NCBI GenBank assembly: GCA_964397565.1 | Contig: CAYNJC010000030.1 | Coordinates: 1-57,000 of the forward strand | Source of the DNA: JAPLST01 sp964397565 | GTDB lineage: Bacteria > Auribacterota > UBA3054 > JAPLST01 | Reading direction: 5' to 3' | Length of the DNA stretch: 57,000 bases | Part shown: one piece after another, positions 17,626 to 27,152 of the stretch | Layout: every line of letters begins with the position of its first letter | Numbering within the stretch: the stretch's first letter is position 1 | Notes under the pieces: generated by a model | Databases searched by the model: none | Told to the model about the DNA's origin: nothing | Seen by the model: only the letters and a program-made list of their open reading frames with translations | Translations under genes and position numbers: made by a program

Positions 17626-19430
17626 AAGGAACCATGCGGGGGTGGTGAAGCAGGAAGTTTATAGGCAACCATGGCACAATCGCGATTGCCAAACAGGAGC
17701 TCGTTCAAGCGCGCAAAATTGCCGCTGGCATCGTGGGCCACATTGAGCTGTGCGGCGGCGGGATACGGATGCAGAAACGAGACCGCGACCCGTGTGAAGC
17801 CGGCTTCCTGCAGCCAATGTTGCAGGGTGACTGGATGCAACGGCCGGACATGGGTCGGGTCTTTGTAAAACTCGGCGGCGGCCACCGCAAGGCTGAGTAT
17901 GTTGGGCATCTCGAGCAAGATGATGCCGTCCGGTCGCAACTTGGCATAAGCCAGCCGGAGCAAGCGCAGCACGTGGTCGAACGGCAAGTGCTCGACCACA
18001 TGGAACGCGCTGATGGCGGCCAGGGTGGCATTGCGGGTCGCACGCAGCTCGTCAAACAAATCAGCCGTCTTGACCTGCAGCTTTTTATGGCGGGCATGCG
18101 TCACGGCCAGTTGATTGAGATCGACGCCACGGGCGTGCACGCCGTGGGCCGCCAGCAATTCCAGAAATTCACCGCGGCCACAGCCGACGTCCAAGACACA
18201 GTGCCTGGCTGACGTGGTCAGGCCGCTGAGGACGGGCAGATACCACGCCAGGCGCTCGCGCACACTGGCCTCGTCCCCGCGTTGTGCATCTTCAAAGCGT
18301 GCATAGGCGATGTCGGCCAGCGCGGTGGCGCAGGGTACGCGCGTGGCGGTCGCACTTTTTGCGGATGGCGGCGCGGCGTGTTCCAGCAAGGCGCCCAGCC
18401 CGCCTTTGATGGCATCCGTTTGCTCGCGCAACTGGTCCACCAGCGTGTGCAAATCGTGAAAGCCGCCTTCCGCGCGCTGCGCGCGGGCAATCAGGTCGGC
18501 CATCTGGGCCTGTAGCTCGCGCTGCAATTGCGCCAGCCGCGCAACCAACGCGTCGTGCCGTTGCGCCATGCCGTTGCTCACCGTCTGCAGTTGCTCGAGC
18601 GAGTGTACCAGTGCGTCCTGACGCTGAGTCGTGCCCACGTTTGCTTGTTGCGCGGCGGTCAACTGTTCGACCAGCTCACGGTGTTCGCGCGTCAGTGTCG
18701 CTGCCGTCGCGGTCACGGCGGCATACGTGGCGACCAACTCATCCTGGCGTTTGGTGATGCCGGTCATCTCGTGGGCCAGGCGTTCTGCGGTGGCCGCCTG
18801 TTGCTGGCCGACCTCCACGGCATTGGCTGTCAGGCGCTCTTGCACGGTGACCAACGCATCGTGTCGGCGGGTGACACCGGCAACGGACGCAGTCAATTGT
18901 TCCTGGGCAGCAACCATTGCCGTGTGCTGTTGGGCCACCATGCCGGCTTTGGCGGCCAGCTGTTCCTGCACGTGCACAAGACCGTCATGCCGGCGTGCCA
19001 CGTCCGCCATGTCTGCCGCCAGCTGCTCCTGCACGTGGACTAGCGCATCCTGGCGCGCGCTGAAATTCGCGGCCAGTTTGTCAAGCGCGGTTTGCGTGCC
19101 GCGTGTCTGCGTTTCCAGCGTGGCGATGACGCCACCGTGATGCGCCAGCAAGGTGTGCACTTGCGTAATGGTCGCCTGTGCCGCGCGGTGTTGCTCGCTT
19201 AAATCATGCAGTTCGTGTTGCAGCGCCGTGCAGTGCGCGGCGAGGGCATCCCGGTCACTGCGCAGCACACTCAGGGAGCGGACGACATTGGCATTGAACT
19301 CATTCTGCCCGCGCAAGACATGGGCCAGGGCGCGGGCAACCAGCCGCCGCACCCAGGCGAAGCGCGCGCCGGACGGCGGCTCCGCGGCGATCCGGTGGTG
19401 CTCCTGAAGATAGTGCTGGGCGTCGTCCAT
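17622..19430 (-). CDS. Coiled-coil methyltransferase with 21-residue repeats (WbdD-like layout)
   Basis: A 602-residue protein. Residues 1-60 are basic and helical, about 65-345 form a long predicted coiled coil, and about 375-602 form a class I SAM methyltransferase (motif I VLDVGCGRGEF, 412-422). Residues 124-306 consist of nine successive units, seven of 21 residues and two of 18. The unit consensus is roughly ARRHDALVxVQEQLxAxxxxV, equal to three coiled-coil heptads. The layout recalls WbdD, which caps O-antigen chains and whose coiled-coil length sets polymer length, but the kinase domain of WbdD is missing. It is a paralogue of the gene at 22472-23893. A role in chain capping or length control is inference. 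Confidence 0.75.
   Translation of the reverse strand: MDDAQHYLQEHHRIAAEPPSGARFAWVRRLVARALAHVLRGQNEFNANVVRSLSVLRSDRDALAAHCTALQHELHDLSEQHRAAQATITQVHTLLAHHGGVIATLETQTRGTQTALDKLAANFSARQDALVHVQEQLAADMADVARRHDGLVHVQEQLAAKAGMVAQQHTAMVAAQEQLTASVAGVTRRHDALVTVQERLTANAVEVGQQQAATAERLAHEMTGITKRQDELVATYAAVTATAATLTREHRELVEQLTAAQQANVGTTQRQDALVHSLEQLQTVSNGMAQRHDALVARLAQLQRELQAQMADLIARAQRAEGGFHDLHTLVDQLREQTDAIKGGLGALLEHAAPPSAKSATATRVPCATALADIAYARFEDAQRGDEASVRERLAWYLPVLSGLTTSARHCVLDVGCGRGEFLELLAAHGVHARGVDLNQLAVTHARHKKLQVKTADLFDELRATRNATLAAISAFHVVEHLPFDHVLRLLRLAYAKLRPDGIILLEMPNILSLAVAAAEFYKDPTHVRPLHPVTLQHWLQEAGFTRVAVSFLHPYPAAAQLNVAHDASGNFARLNELLFGNRDCAMVAYKLPASPPPHGSL
18513..19061 (-). repeat. In-gene 63-bp repeats encoding coiled-coil units
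   Basis: The DNA for residues 124-306 of the coiled-coil methyltransferase consists of degenerate 63-bp units plus two 54-bp units. Each encodes a block starting near Arg-His-Asp-Ala-Leu-Val. All unit lengths are whole coiled-coil heptads, so unit gain or loss keeps both frame and heptad register. Confidence 0.75.
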
Positions 19431-19437
19431 GGGCTCT

Positions 19438-22400
19438 TCAGGGGTGGGCCAGCAGACGGCGATAGAGCGCCACCATCTGCTGGGCTATGCGCGCCGGCGT
19501 GAATTGTTTCGCCTGTTCGAGGCCGGCTTGGCGGTGCGCCTCACGCAGGTCGGCATCGGCGGCGACCCGTTCCAACAGGGCGGCCAATTCCTCCGCGTTG
19601 GTCGGGTCATTGAGATACAGGGCGGCCGCGCCGCCGACTTCAGGCAGGGAGGAGACCCGCGTGGTGATGGCCGGCGTACCGCACGCCATGGCCTCCAGCA
19701 CCGGCAGGCCAAAGCCTTCATACAACGAGGGGAACACCAGGCAGGTTGCGGCGCTGTGCAAGGCTGGCAGGTCATCGTCGGGCACATAGCCGATGTGCTG
19801 GACGCGCGTGCCGGCGCGCGCAATGTCGTCGCGCAGCCGGTCATTCAGCCACCCTTTGCCGCCGGCGATGACGATCGGCAACGGCACGGCATAGTCGGCG
19901 ACCGCTTTCAGCACGGTAGCCAGATTCTTGCGCGGCTCGAGGCTGGCGAGGAACAGCGCGAATTGCGGCGGCAGCTTGTAGCGTGCGCGCAGCGCGTCAC
20001 GCTCGCGCGGGGTGCGCGGGTAGAAGCGGCTCTCATCATAGGTGCACGGCACGACCGCGACCTCGTCCGGCGCCACACGGAATTGCTCGATCAAATCACG
20101 GCGTGAATGCGCGGAGATGGCCACAAAGTGCGCGCCGCGGTTGATGGCGGCGGTGAAAGTACGGGTGCAAAGGTCAATGTTCTCCTGGGTGTGGAACTGC
20201 GGATGAGTCTTGAACGAGACATCATAGACCGTCACCAGCAGCGGACAGGTGACGCCCTCCGGCACCAGGTTGCCGGTGCAATGCAACAACGCCAGGTTGG
20301 GTACCGCAGTGGCGGGCGACGAGAAGGCCGGCAGCGCGCCGCGATAGAGCTGGACATGCGGCGCAACGGGCAGGGGAAAGGTGAAGCGCGTGCCATATTC
20401 AGGATGCACAAACGAGCCCAGGCCGGGCAACAGCAAGAACTGCAGGTCATCCATTGGCGCGCTCGCCAAGGCCCGCACCAGCGATTGGGTGTACCGCCCG
20501 ACGCCGCTGATTTGCTCGCCGATCGCGCGGCTGACGTCAATCGCGATGGTGGACGGCGTGGACGGCGCGGACGCAGCAGGCGTAGCGCGGCGCGCGGCGC
20601 GGCGCACGGCGCCAGGGGTGCCAATCTCGGTCAGGCGCTGCTTGATGCGCTGGGCGGCATGCACGATGGTCCATTGCGCGGCGACATCCGCGGCGGCGCG
20701 GGCGCCCTTGCCGCGAGCCTCGTCGGGATGATCGTAGACCTGCCGCAGCAGGTGGCGCAAGTGGTCTTCGTCCGGATCCGCCCATTGAAAGCCCTTGTAA
20801 TAAGGGCATTTCGCCACGGCATCAATCATGCGGCGGACGCGCAACGGGTAACTGTTGGCCTCGGTCATGAACGCGGTTGGCGCGCTCCAGTGGGTGGCGA
20901 TGACGGGCAGGCCGCAGGCCATGGCTTCCAGGATCGGCATGCCCCAGCCCTCGCCGCGGCTGGGCAGCACCAGGCAATCGCACGAGCGGTACAACGCGCC
21001 CAATTGGTAGTAGGGCACATATTTATTGAGCACAAATTCAATCCGGCCGCCCTCCTCGGATAAATGCAAATCGCGAATTGCCTTGGCGTAATCAACCGTC
21101 GGATCGGTGCAATTGGCTTTGCAAATCAAGACCACCGGCTCGGTCGCCTTGAACGTATCGTTGAATGCGCGCAAGAGCAATTCCGGCGCTTTGCGCTCGC
21201 CCCACTCGAACACGGTCAGAAACTTGAACTCGTCCGCCACCGGATACTTGCTGATCAGCGGGTTGAAGTAATTGAGGTCCACGCCCAGCGGCATGATCTG
21301 GATCGGGCGCTTGACGCCCGAGGCGCTGAAGGTCTGGCGATTGAACTCGGTCGGCACCCAGACTTCGTCCATCAAGTTGGCCTGGCGCGCCCATTCGGCG
21401 GGGATGCCGGTGACTTCCAGCATGGTGTAGCCAATCTTGTAGGGCCCCTGATTGGCGTGAAAGATATCGCCCTGGCCGTAGACCACGTGCGGCACCCCGC
21501 GCGGCACCGGCCGCTGTTTCATGACATTGACCAGATAGTATGGGGTTTGTTCGGGTTCGTCCACGGGATAGACCGTGCCGCGGCCATAGACATAGCGGTA
21601 GGCCACTTCCACATTTTCATGATCCAGCTGCAGCAGCAAGTCCTTCGAGGTCATGCCGTAGCCATGCGGGCGGGTCACGGTCGAGAGCCACACCAGCCGC
21701 TGCTCATAGCGCGCGGCCAGGCGTTCCGCCCATTTCTTTTTGTAAATGACCTGTGACTGCTTGAACATTTCGGAATGGCTGACTTTGTTTTCGCGGGTCG
21801 AGACGTTTTCGTGGTGAATGATGGTCACGGTGCCACAGCAGACGGTGCGGAAGCCGGCGGTGCGGGCCGCGTTGCAGTAATCCGTGTCCTCGAAATAGGC
21901 AAAATAATCGTCGGACAGGCCACCAATCGCATCCATGACCGAGCGCCGGATATAGACGCATGCAAAGACGACGCTCTCCACGTCACGGACAAACGGATAC
22001 TGATTGAGGTCAACTTCGTTGCTGCCGATCTGCTGGCCCCAGTAATTGCTGAGCGGCATGAAAGCCCCGGCGTGCTGCAGCATGCCGCTCTGACGTCGCA
22101 AACGACAGCCGACGACGCCAATGTCCGGGGCGCTGTAGGCCGTGCGCTGCATGCGTTCCAGCCAGTCCGGCTGGTCAGGCGGGATCTCGGTGTCGTTGTT
22201 GAGCAGGACAATGTCGTGCTCCTTGGGCACGCGCGCAATGGCCTGGTTGTTGGCGCGCGCGAAGCCGACATTGGTGGCGTTGTAGAGCACCGTGACGTTG
22301 GTCAAGGCCTGCAGGTACTCGACCGTGCCGTCGGTACTGCCGTTGTCCACGATCGAGACGAAATATTGTGGGTGGCGGGTCGTGGCCCGAATGGAATCGA

Positions 22401-22467
22401 GGCAGCGGCGCGTGTAGCCCAGCCCGTTCCAGGTCAGCACAATGATGGTGACTGGTCGTGTGCTCAT
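19438..22467 (-). CDS. Three-domain glycosyltransferase (GT2-GT4-GT4)
   Basis: A 1009-residue fusion. Residues 1-250 are a GT2 domain of the rhamnosyltransferase type (VTIIVLTWNG, VDNGSTDGT, LLNNDTEI, and YFAYFEDTDYC). Residues about 300-630 are a GT4-like GT-B domain (FEWGERKAPELLLRAF, PSRGEGWGMPILEAMACGLP). Residues about 655-1005 are a second GT4 domain (ISGVGRYTQSL, SLEPRKNL, PSLYEGFGLPVLEAMACGTP). Both GT4 domains keep the E-x7-E donor-binding pattern. Such fusions can build a repeated oligosaccharide on one polypeptide. It lies between two paralogous coiled-coil methyltransferases, as in O-antigen systems where a multi-domain polymerase partners a capping enzyme. The ATG at 22467 was chosen because homology starts right there; an upstream in-frame start would overlap the previous gene. 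Confidence 0.85.
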   Translation of the reverse strand: MSTRPVTIIVLTWNGLGYTRRCLDSIRATTRHPQYFVSIVDNGSTDGTVEYLQALTNVTVLYNATNVGFARANNQAIARVPKEHDIVLLNNDTEIPPDQPDWLERMQRTAYSAPDIGVVGCRLRRQSGMLQHAGAFMPLSNYWGQQIGSNEVDLNQYPFVRDVESVVFACVYIRRSVMDAIGGLSDDYFAYFEDTDYCNAARTAGFRTVCCGTVTIIHHENVSTRENKVSHSEMFKQSQVIYKKKWAERLAARYEQRLVWLSTVTRPHGYGMTSKDLLLQLDHENVEVAYRYVYGRGTVYPVDEPEQTPYYLVNVMKQRPVPRGVPHVVYGQGDIFHANQGPYKIGYTMLEVTGIPAEWARQANLMDEVWVPTEFNRQTFSASGVKRPIQIMPLGVDLNYFNPLISKYPVADEFKFLTVFEWGERKAPELLLRAFNDTFKATEPVVLICKANCTDPTVDYAKAIRDLHLSEEGGRIEFVLNKYVPYYQLGALYRSCDCLVLPSRGEGWGMPILEAMACGLPVIATHWSAPTAFMTEANSYPLRVRRMIDAVAKCPYYKGFQWADPDEDHLRHLLRQVYDHPDEARGKGARAAADVAAQWTIVHAAQRIKQRLTEIGTPGAVRRAARRATPAASAPSTPSTIAIDVSRAIGEQISGVGRYTQSLVRALASAPMDDLQFLLLPGLGSFVHPEYGTRFTFPLPVAPHVQLYRGALPAFSSPATAVPNLALLHCTGNLVPEGVTCPLLVTVYDVSFKTHPQFHTQENIDLCTRTFTAAINRGAHFVAISAHSRRDLIEQFRVAPDEVAVVPCTYDESRFYPRTPRERDALRARYKLPPQFALFLASLEPRKNLATVLKAVADYAVPLPIVIAGGKGWLNDRLRDDIARAGTRVQHIGYVPDDDLPALHSAATCLVFPSLYEGFGLPVLEAMACGTPAITTRVSSLPEVGGAAALYLNDPTNAEELAALLERVAADADLREAHRQAGLEQAKQFTPARIAQQMVALYRRLLAHP

Positions 22468-22471
22468 GCGG

Positions 22472-23893
22472 TTACCGGATCGCCATGACGGCATAATCAA
22501 GATAGCCAAACACCATGGCGTCGAGCTTTCTGAAATTGGCGCTGAGGACGGCGTTGCCGGGAATGACGGTTTCGAGGTGCTCCGGCGCTTTGTGCAGCTC
22601 CTCGATCTCGACCTGGTGCATGCCGAGTTCGTGCAGGAGGAATTTCATGGTTTGCGGATGAATCGGTTTCTCGTGGGTGAAATCGCGATAGAACAAACTC
22701 AGGCCGAAAATACTGCTCGGATTGGGCGTCTCCAGCACCAGCCGCCCACCCGGCGCCAGCTTGCTGACGCACAAACGCAGGAAGGCCAACAGTTCCGCGG
22801 CCGGCATGTGCTCGACCACGTGGCACGAGATGATCCCGCGCACACTGGCATCGGGCTGCGCCTGGAGATAGCTGACCGCGCCCGCTTGCGCGACGTCATG
22901 CCCCTTGTCGAGGCAGTGCTTGACCATGTCCTCGTTAATGTCAATGCCTTTGCACGGCAGCTTCGCGGCGCGACAGATGTCCATGAATTCACCGCGACCG
23001 CAGCCGATATCGACAAGCCAGCCTTGTGCACAGGCCGGCACCGGCGCGGCAAAGAACGGCAGATAGTGGCGCACCCGCTCGCGAATCACATCTTCAATCG
23101 AGCGGTCCTCGTTCAGATACGGGAAATACAGATAATCGTTGAGCAGACGCACGCGCGCCTGTTCCGCGGCGAGCGCCGGGGCGGGCGCGGGCGTTGTGCT
23201 GGCGGGCGCCCCGGCGGCGGCGGGGAGTTGCGCGGCATGGGCCAGCAGGCGCTCCAAGCGCTGCCGCAGGGCCGCGTTTTCTGCCAGGGAATGTTCGAGG
23301 CGGTTGCGTAAATCCTCCAGGCCGCTCACGCGCCGGTTCAATTGCCGCTCTTCCTCCTCCAAACTTTCCAAGCGCGTGCGATGCTGGTACAAATCGCGCG
23401 AGAAACCCTCGGTCGTCTCGATCCGCTGGCGCTGATGGTGCAACATTTTCAGGGAGTTGCCGACCATCGTCTCGTTGTATTCCATCCGCCGTGTCAGGTT
23501 GACTTCGGCGCGCCGGAAATAATTGAATTTCTCGACGATTTCATGCAGGACATCAAAGAGCTTGTTCAAGACCCGCACGAGCGTCGCGTTAAACTCGACC
23601 TGGCGGGTGGAGTAGATCCGGATGATGCGCTGAATGATTTTCTTAAAGAAGACGAAGCGGGTGTTGCCGGGCGTGTCGCGCGGGTCGAAGATGCGCGCGG
23701 CATAGTCCAACTGGAAAAAGAAATCGGGCGACAAATGGATGTTGCTGAACTGCTCAATCTCGTCTTGTTCGAGGAGCGGCTCGTCTACATCCAAGGGCGC
23801 CACGCGCTGGCGCTGGCGCAGGCGTTGCTGGACGCGCCGCAGAATCGTCTCGACGCTGGTCTCTTCCGCAAGCAATTCAATGTCCCGGATCAT
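22472..23893 (-). CDS. Coiled-coil methyltransferase (paralogue of the 17622-19430 product)
   Basis: A 473-residue protein with a helical N-terminal region, a coiled coil about 120-235, an Ala/Pro-rich linker near 240-265, and a C-terminal class I methyltransferase (WLVDIGCGRGEF as motif I). The linker-proximal block DRSIEDVIRERVRHYLPFF matches the equivalent part of the other coiled-coil methyltransferase (DEASVRERLAWYLPVL), so the two are paralogues. ELHKAPEHLETVIPG near the C-terminus is shared with O-antigen methyltransferases. It probably methylates the growing or finished glycan; end-capping is an inference. Start 23893 is in an ATGA overlap with nagB. There are no 21-residue repeats here. 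Confidence 0.75.
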   Translation of the reverse strand: MIRDIELLAEETSVETILRRVQQRLRQRQRVAPLDVDEPLLEQDEIEQFSNIHLSPDFFFQLDYAARIFDPRDTPGNTRFVFFKKIIQRIIRIYSTRQVEFNATLVRVLNKLFDVLHEIVEKFNYFRRAEVNLTRRMEYNETMVGNSLKMLHHQRQRIETTEGFSRDLYQHRTRLESLEEEERQLNRRVSGLEDLRNRLEHSLAENAALRQRLERLLAHAAQLPAAAGAPASTTPAPAPALAAEQARVRLLNDYLYFPYLNEDRSIEDVIRERVRHYLPFFAAPVPACAQGWLVDIGCGRGEFMDICRAAKLPCKGIDINEDMVKHCLDKGHDVAQAGAVSYLQAQPDASVRGIISCHVVEHMPAAELLAFLRLCVSKLAPGGRLVLETPNPSSIFGLSLFYRDFTHEKPIHPQTMKFLLHELGMHQVEIEELHKAPEHLETVIPGNAVLSANFRKLDAMVFGYLDYAVMAIR

Positions 23894-24699
23894 AATGACG
23901 GTGGTGCGGGTGAGTGAAAGGGCGCCCATTCCGGTTCGTGGGCAAAAATCCAGCGGTAATAATCCGTCTCGGTCAGCAAGGTCGCGGCGGCCTCATCCAC
24001 CAGCACTTTGCAGCACGGATGCAATTGCAGCGCGGTGGCGCTGATCATGGCGGTGAGCGGCCCTTCGACGGCTTTGGCGACAATCGCGGCTTTGGCGCGG
24101 CCGGTCGCCAGCAGGATGATCTCGCGCGCGGCCAAAATCGTGCCGACGCCCATGGTCAGCGCGCGCGCGGGCGTGCGCGCCGGATCGCCGCCGAACGCAA
24201 ATGCGTTGTGGGCGCGGGTCATGGGGGTCAACGCCTTTTCGCGCGTGCGGCTCATCAGGGCCGAGAGCGGTTCGTTAAACCCAATGTGGCCGGACGCGCC
24301 GATGCCCAGCAGTTGCACCGCAATGCCGCCGCTCTGCGCGATCCGTTGTTCGTATGCCGCGCATTCGGCGGCCAGGTCGGGCGCGGTGCCGTCGGGCAAG
24401 TGGGTGCGCCGCGCGTCGATGTTGATGTGATCGAACAGATGTTCTTGCATGTAGCGGCGATACGAGCCGGGTTGGTCGCTGGCCACGCCGACATACTCGT
24501 CCAAGTTGAAAGTTGTGCAGTGCGAGAAATCAAGTTGCTCGTCGCGATGCAAGGCGATCAGCCGGGCATAGACGGCTTCCATCGTGCGGCCGGTGGCCAA
24601 GCCCAACACCAGTGCCGGTGTCTGGCGCAGCCGCGCAGCCAGCAGGCGCGCGACCAAGTCGGCGGCGACGTCGGCGGTTGGCCGAATAATTACTTCCAT
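23890..24699 (-). CDS. nagB: Glucosamine-6-phosphate deaminase
   Basis: A 269-residue protein of normal NagB length. It converts glucosamine-6-phosphate to fructose-6-phosphate and ammonia, in the cytoplasm. Catalytic positions are D67 in TFNLDEYVG, H138 in GASGHIGFNEP and E143 in the same block. The phosphate loop is LGLATGRT. The E. coli residue D141 is replaced by Ser, which is within the variation seen in this family. In this cluster it would balance amino-sugar and hexose pools. It follows hisS by 9 bases and overlaps the next gene by 4. Confidence 0.9.
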   Translation of the reverse strand: MEVIIRPTADVAADLVARLLAARLRQTPALVLGLATGRTMEAVYARLIALHRDEQLDFSHCTTFNLDEYVGVASDQPGSYRRYMQEHLFDHINIDARRTHLPDGTAPDLAAECAAYEQRIAQSGGIAVQLLGIGASGHIGFNEPLSALMSRTREKALTPMTRAHNAFAFGGDPARTPARALTMGVGTILAAREIILLATGRAKAAIVAKAVEGPLTAMISATALQLHPCCKVLVDEAAATLLTETDYYRWIFAHEPEWAPFHSPAPPSL

Positions 24700-24708
24700 G
24701 GCCGGGGC

Positions 24709-25974
24709 CTAGGCGCGCAGCGCGGCGGCGACTTGGTTAACCACATCGGCGGCCGGACAGACGCGTTCCACTCCGGTGTGCATGTCTCTCAGCTTGTACG
24801 TGTCCGTCACCCGCTCATCCTCGCCGCGCATCAGCACAACCCGTGCGCCGGCGTGATTGGCTTGCCGCATCTGCGCTTTGGGTGACTGCTTTTCATAGGC
24901 CGTGATGGCGGTGATACCCGCGCGCCGCAGCATGTCGGCGGCGCCGAAATTCTCCTGCACGGCATGCTCGTCAAAGGCGATCAGAAACACCGGTGCGGGC
25001 GGCGCGGGCAGCGCCGGCGCCCCGGCCCGCAAGGCCATCAGCAGGCGTTCGACACCTAGTGCCCAGCCGACCGCGCCAGTCGGCGGGCCGCCCATCTCCG
25101 TCACCAAGCCGTCATAGCGGCCGCCGCCGCCCAACGCATCTTGCGCGCCGAGCGCCGTGTGGGTCACTTCGAAAATCGTGTGGGTGTAATAGTCCAAGCC
25201 GCGCACCAACGTCGGTTCTTCCTGAAAGGCGATGCCGAGCTGGGTTAGCGTGGTCAGCACCTGCTGGTAATGAGCACGGGCCGCAGCGGACAGCGTGGCC
25301 TGCATGCTCGGCAAGGCCGCTGCCGCCAAGATGTCGCGGCACGCCGGCACTTTGCAGTCCAGCACGCGCAGAATGTTCGTGGCATAACGCCGTTGGCAAT
25401 CGCTGCAGAGCGTGGCCTGCAGCGGCGCCATGTGCACGCGCAGGGCGTCTTGATAGCGCACCCGGCTGTCGGCGTCGCCCAGCGTGTTGAGCTTGACCGT
25501 CAAATTGGTCAAGCCGAGTTCCTCGTACAAACGCACCAACAGGGCGATCACCTCGGCATCCGCCAACGGGCTGTAACTGCCGAACAATTCGACGCCGATC
25601 TGGTTGAACTGCCGCTGCCGGCCCGCCTGGGGCCGTTCATAACGGAACATCGGGCCGCCATAGTAGACCCGCAGGGCTTTCTGCTGCGCCAGCAAATTAT
25701 GTTCGAGGCAGGCGCGCACGACACTGGCCGTGCCTTCCGGGCGCAACGTCAGCGAGCGGCCCTTGCGGTCGGGAAACGTGTACATTTCCTTTTCGACAAT
25801 GTCGGTCGCGTCGCCGATCGAGCGCACGAACAACTCGGTCTGCTCGAAGATGGGTGTGCGCAGCTCGCAGAAACCATAGCGCTGAAAAACCGCGTGGGCG
25901 CGCGCCTCGACGTAGTGCCACAACGGCGCGTCGCTCGGGAGAATGTCGTAGGTGCCACGAACAGCGGTGATCAT
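24709..25974 (-). CDS. hisS: Histidyl-tRNA synthetase
   Basis: A 421-residue class II aminoacyl-tRNA synthetase that charges tRNA-His. It shows RGTYDILP at the N-terminus, motif 2 (MFRYERPQAGRQRQFNQIG), the histidine-binding segment LVRGLDYYTHTIFEV and motif 3 (GAVGWALGVERLL). The C-terminal anticodon-binding domain covers about 330-421. Length and order are normal. Its ATG overlaps the protease stop (ATGA), so this essential gene appears co-transcribed with polysaccharide genes. Confidence 0.96.
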   Translation of the reverse strand: MITAVRGTYDILPSDAPLWHYVEARAHAVFQRYGFCELRTPIFEQTELFVRSIGDATDIVEKEMYTFPDRKGRSLTLRPEGTASVVRACLEHNLLAQQKALRVYYGGPMFRYERPQAGRQRQFNQIGVELFGSYSPLADAEVIALLVRLYEELGLTNLTVKLNTLGDADSRVRYQDALRVHMAPLQATLCSDCQRRYATNILRVLDCKVPACRDILAAAALPSMQATLSAAARAHYQQVLTTLTQLGIAFQEEPTLVRGLDYYTHTIFEVTHTALGAQDALGGGGRYDGLVTEMGGPPTGAVGWALGVERLLMALRAGAPALPAPPAPVFLIAFDEHAVQENFGAADMLRRAGITAITAYEKQSPKAQMRQANHAGARVVLMRGEDERVTDTYKLRDMHTGVERVCPAADVVNQVAAALRA

Positions 25975-27152
25975 CGGGATGGCGCCGGCAGGGGTGAGGA
26001 CTGGGCCGCCAGCCAGGCGTGCGCGGCCGCGATCCGCCGCGCAATACTGGGGTGACTGTGCAGCAAAAACTCGATCAGCGGATGCGGCGTCTTGTCGGCC
26101 AGGTTCATGCTGGCCAGACGCTCCATCGCGGCGACAAAGGCAGCGGCATCCTGGGTCGTCTGCAGCGCGAACGTGTCGGCTTGGCGCTCATAATGGCGCG
26201 ACAGCATGTTGGTGATCGGCAACGTTACCAGCCCGAAGATGAACAAGGCCAGCAGGACCAGCGGCAACGTCGCCACGCAGGCCACGTCACGGATGCCGAG
26301 TGCAGCCGCGCTGTGCTGCAAGACCAGTTGCGCCACGCCCATGCCGAGGACGGCCGCGCCACCGGCCGTGCCGATCATTTTCAAGATATGGCCATGGTAA
26401 TAATGGCCGAATTCGTGCGCCAGCACGGCCACAATTTCACGGCGTTCAAAATGAGCGAGCAGCGTGTCACCCAGCAAAATGCGCTTGCTGCGGCCGAGGC
26501 CGGCCATGGCGGCATTCGCTTTGCGCGTTTTGGCCGACAAGCCGAGCCGATACAAGCCGACCATGCGAATCCGCGCCTGCTCCGCCGCGCGCTGCACCAT
26601 CGCATGCAGTTCGGCGTCATCCAAGGCAGTCACACGGTAGAACAGCGGCACGATCACAATCGGGAACAACATGCCGAGCACAACTTGCAGGATAATCCAC
26701 GCGCCCGCGGCCCACAACCACCACCACGCGCTGACGCGCAGCAACGCATAGATCGTCTCGGCGCCGAGCAGCGCCAGGACCAGGACCAGCGCAAATGACT
26801 TGGCTTCATCACCCAGCCAGTTGCCCATGGTTTGGGTGCTCAAGTCATAGCGATGCTCGAGATACCACGATTTCCACCAGGCATAGGGCAGCAGTGCCAG
26901 CGTGTACGCGCCCAGCAAGACCGCGACATAGCCGCCGGTCACCAGCCAGGGATTGCCACCCACGACCCGGGCCACCGCGCGCTGCAACATGAACGACAGG
27001 CCGTGCTCGCCGCGCCAGAGCAAGGCGCACAACGCGCCCACCACAATCAGCGTGTCCAGCAGAAACAGCCAATGGTGGAGCGTCTCGTAGCGGCGCGCGC
27101 GCGCCTGCTGCGTTGTAGCGTCGGCTGATGAATGGAGCGGTGTGGCAGGCAC
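25971..27152 (-). CDS. M48 family membrane metalloprotease (Ste24/CAAX protease-like)
   Basis: A 393-residue polytopic protein of the M48A type. The zinc site is HEFGHYYHGH with the third ligand in YERQADTFAL. About six hydrophobic helices surround it. Bacterial relatives degrade misfolded membrane proteins or act as Ste24 homologues. The start is GTG at 27152, immediately after the TAA of the PRPP synthetase gene; the next ATG is well inside the first membrane region. Neighbours hisS and prs give no specific substrate hint. Confidence 0.85.
   Translation of the reverse strand: MPATPLHSSADATTQQARARRYETLHHWLFLLDTLIVVGALCALLWRGEHGLSFMLQRAVARVVGGNPWLVTGGYVAVLLGAYTLALLPYAWWKSWYLEHRYDLSTQTMGNWLGDEAKSFALVLVLALLGAETIYALLRVSAWWWLWAAGAWIILQVVLGMLFPIVIVPLFYRVTALDDAELHAMVQRAAEQARIRMVGLYRLGLSAKTRKANAAMAGLGRSKRILLGDTLLAHFERREIVAVLAHEFGHYYHGHILKMIGTAGGAAVLGMGVAQLVLQHSAAALGIRDVACVATLPLVLLALFIFGLVTLPITNMLSRHYERQADTFALQTTQDAAAFVAAMERLASMNLADKTPHPLIEFLLHSHPSIARRIAAAHAWLAAQSSPLPAPSR

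Noticed and set aside
24263..24310. NagB active-site change (Asp141 of E. coli replaced by Ser)
   Set aside because: This position varies in bacterial NagB proteins, and the catalytic Asp, His and Glu are kept, so it is not evidence of inactivity.
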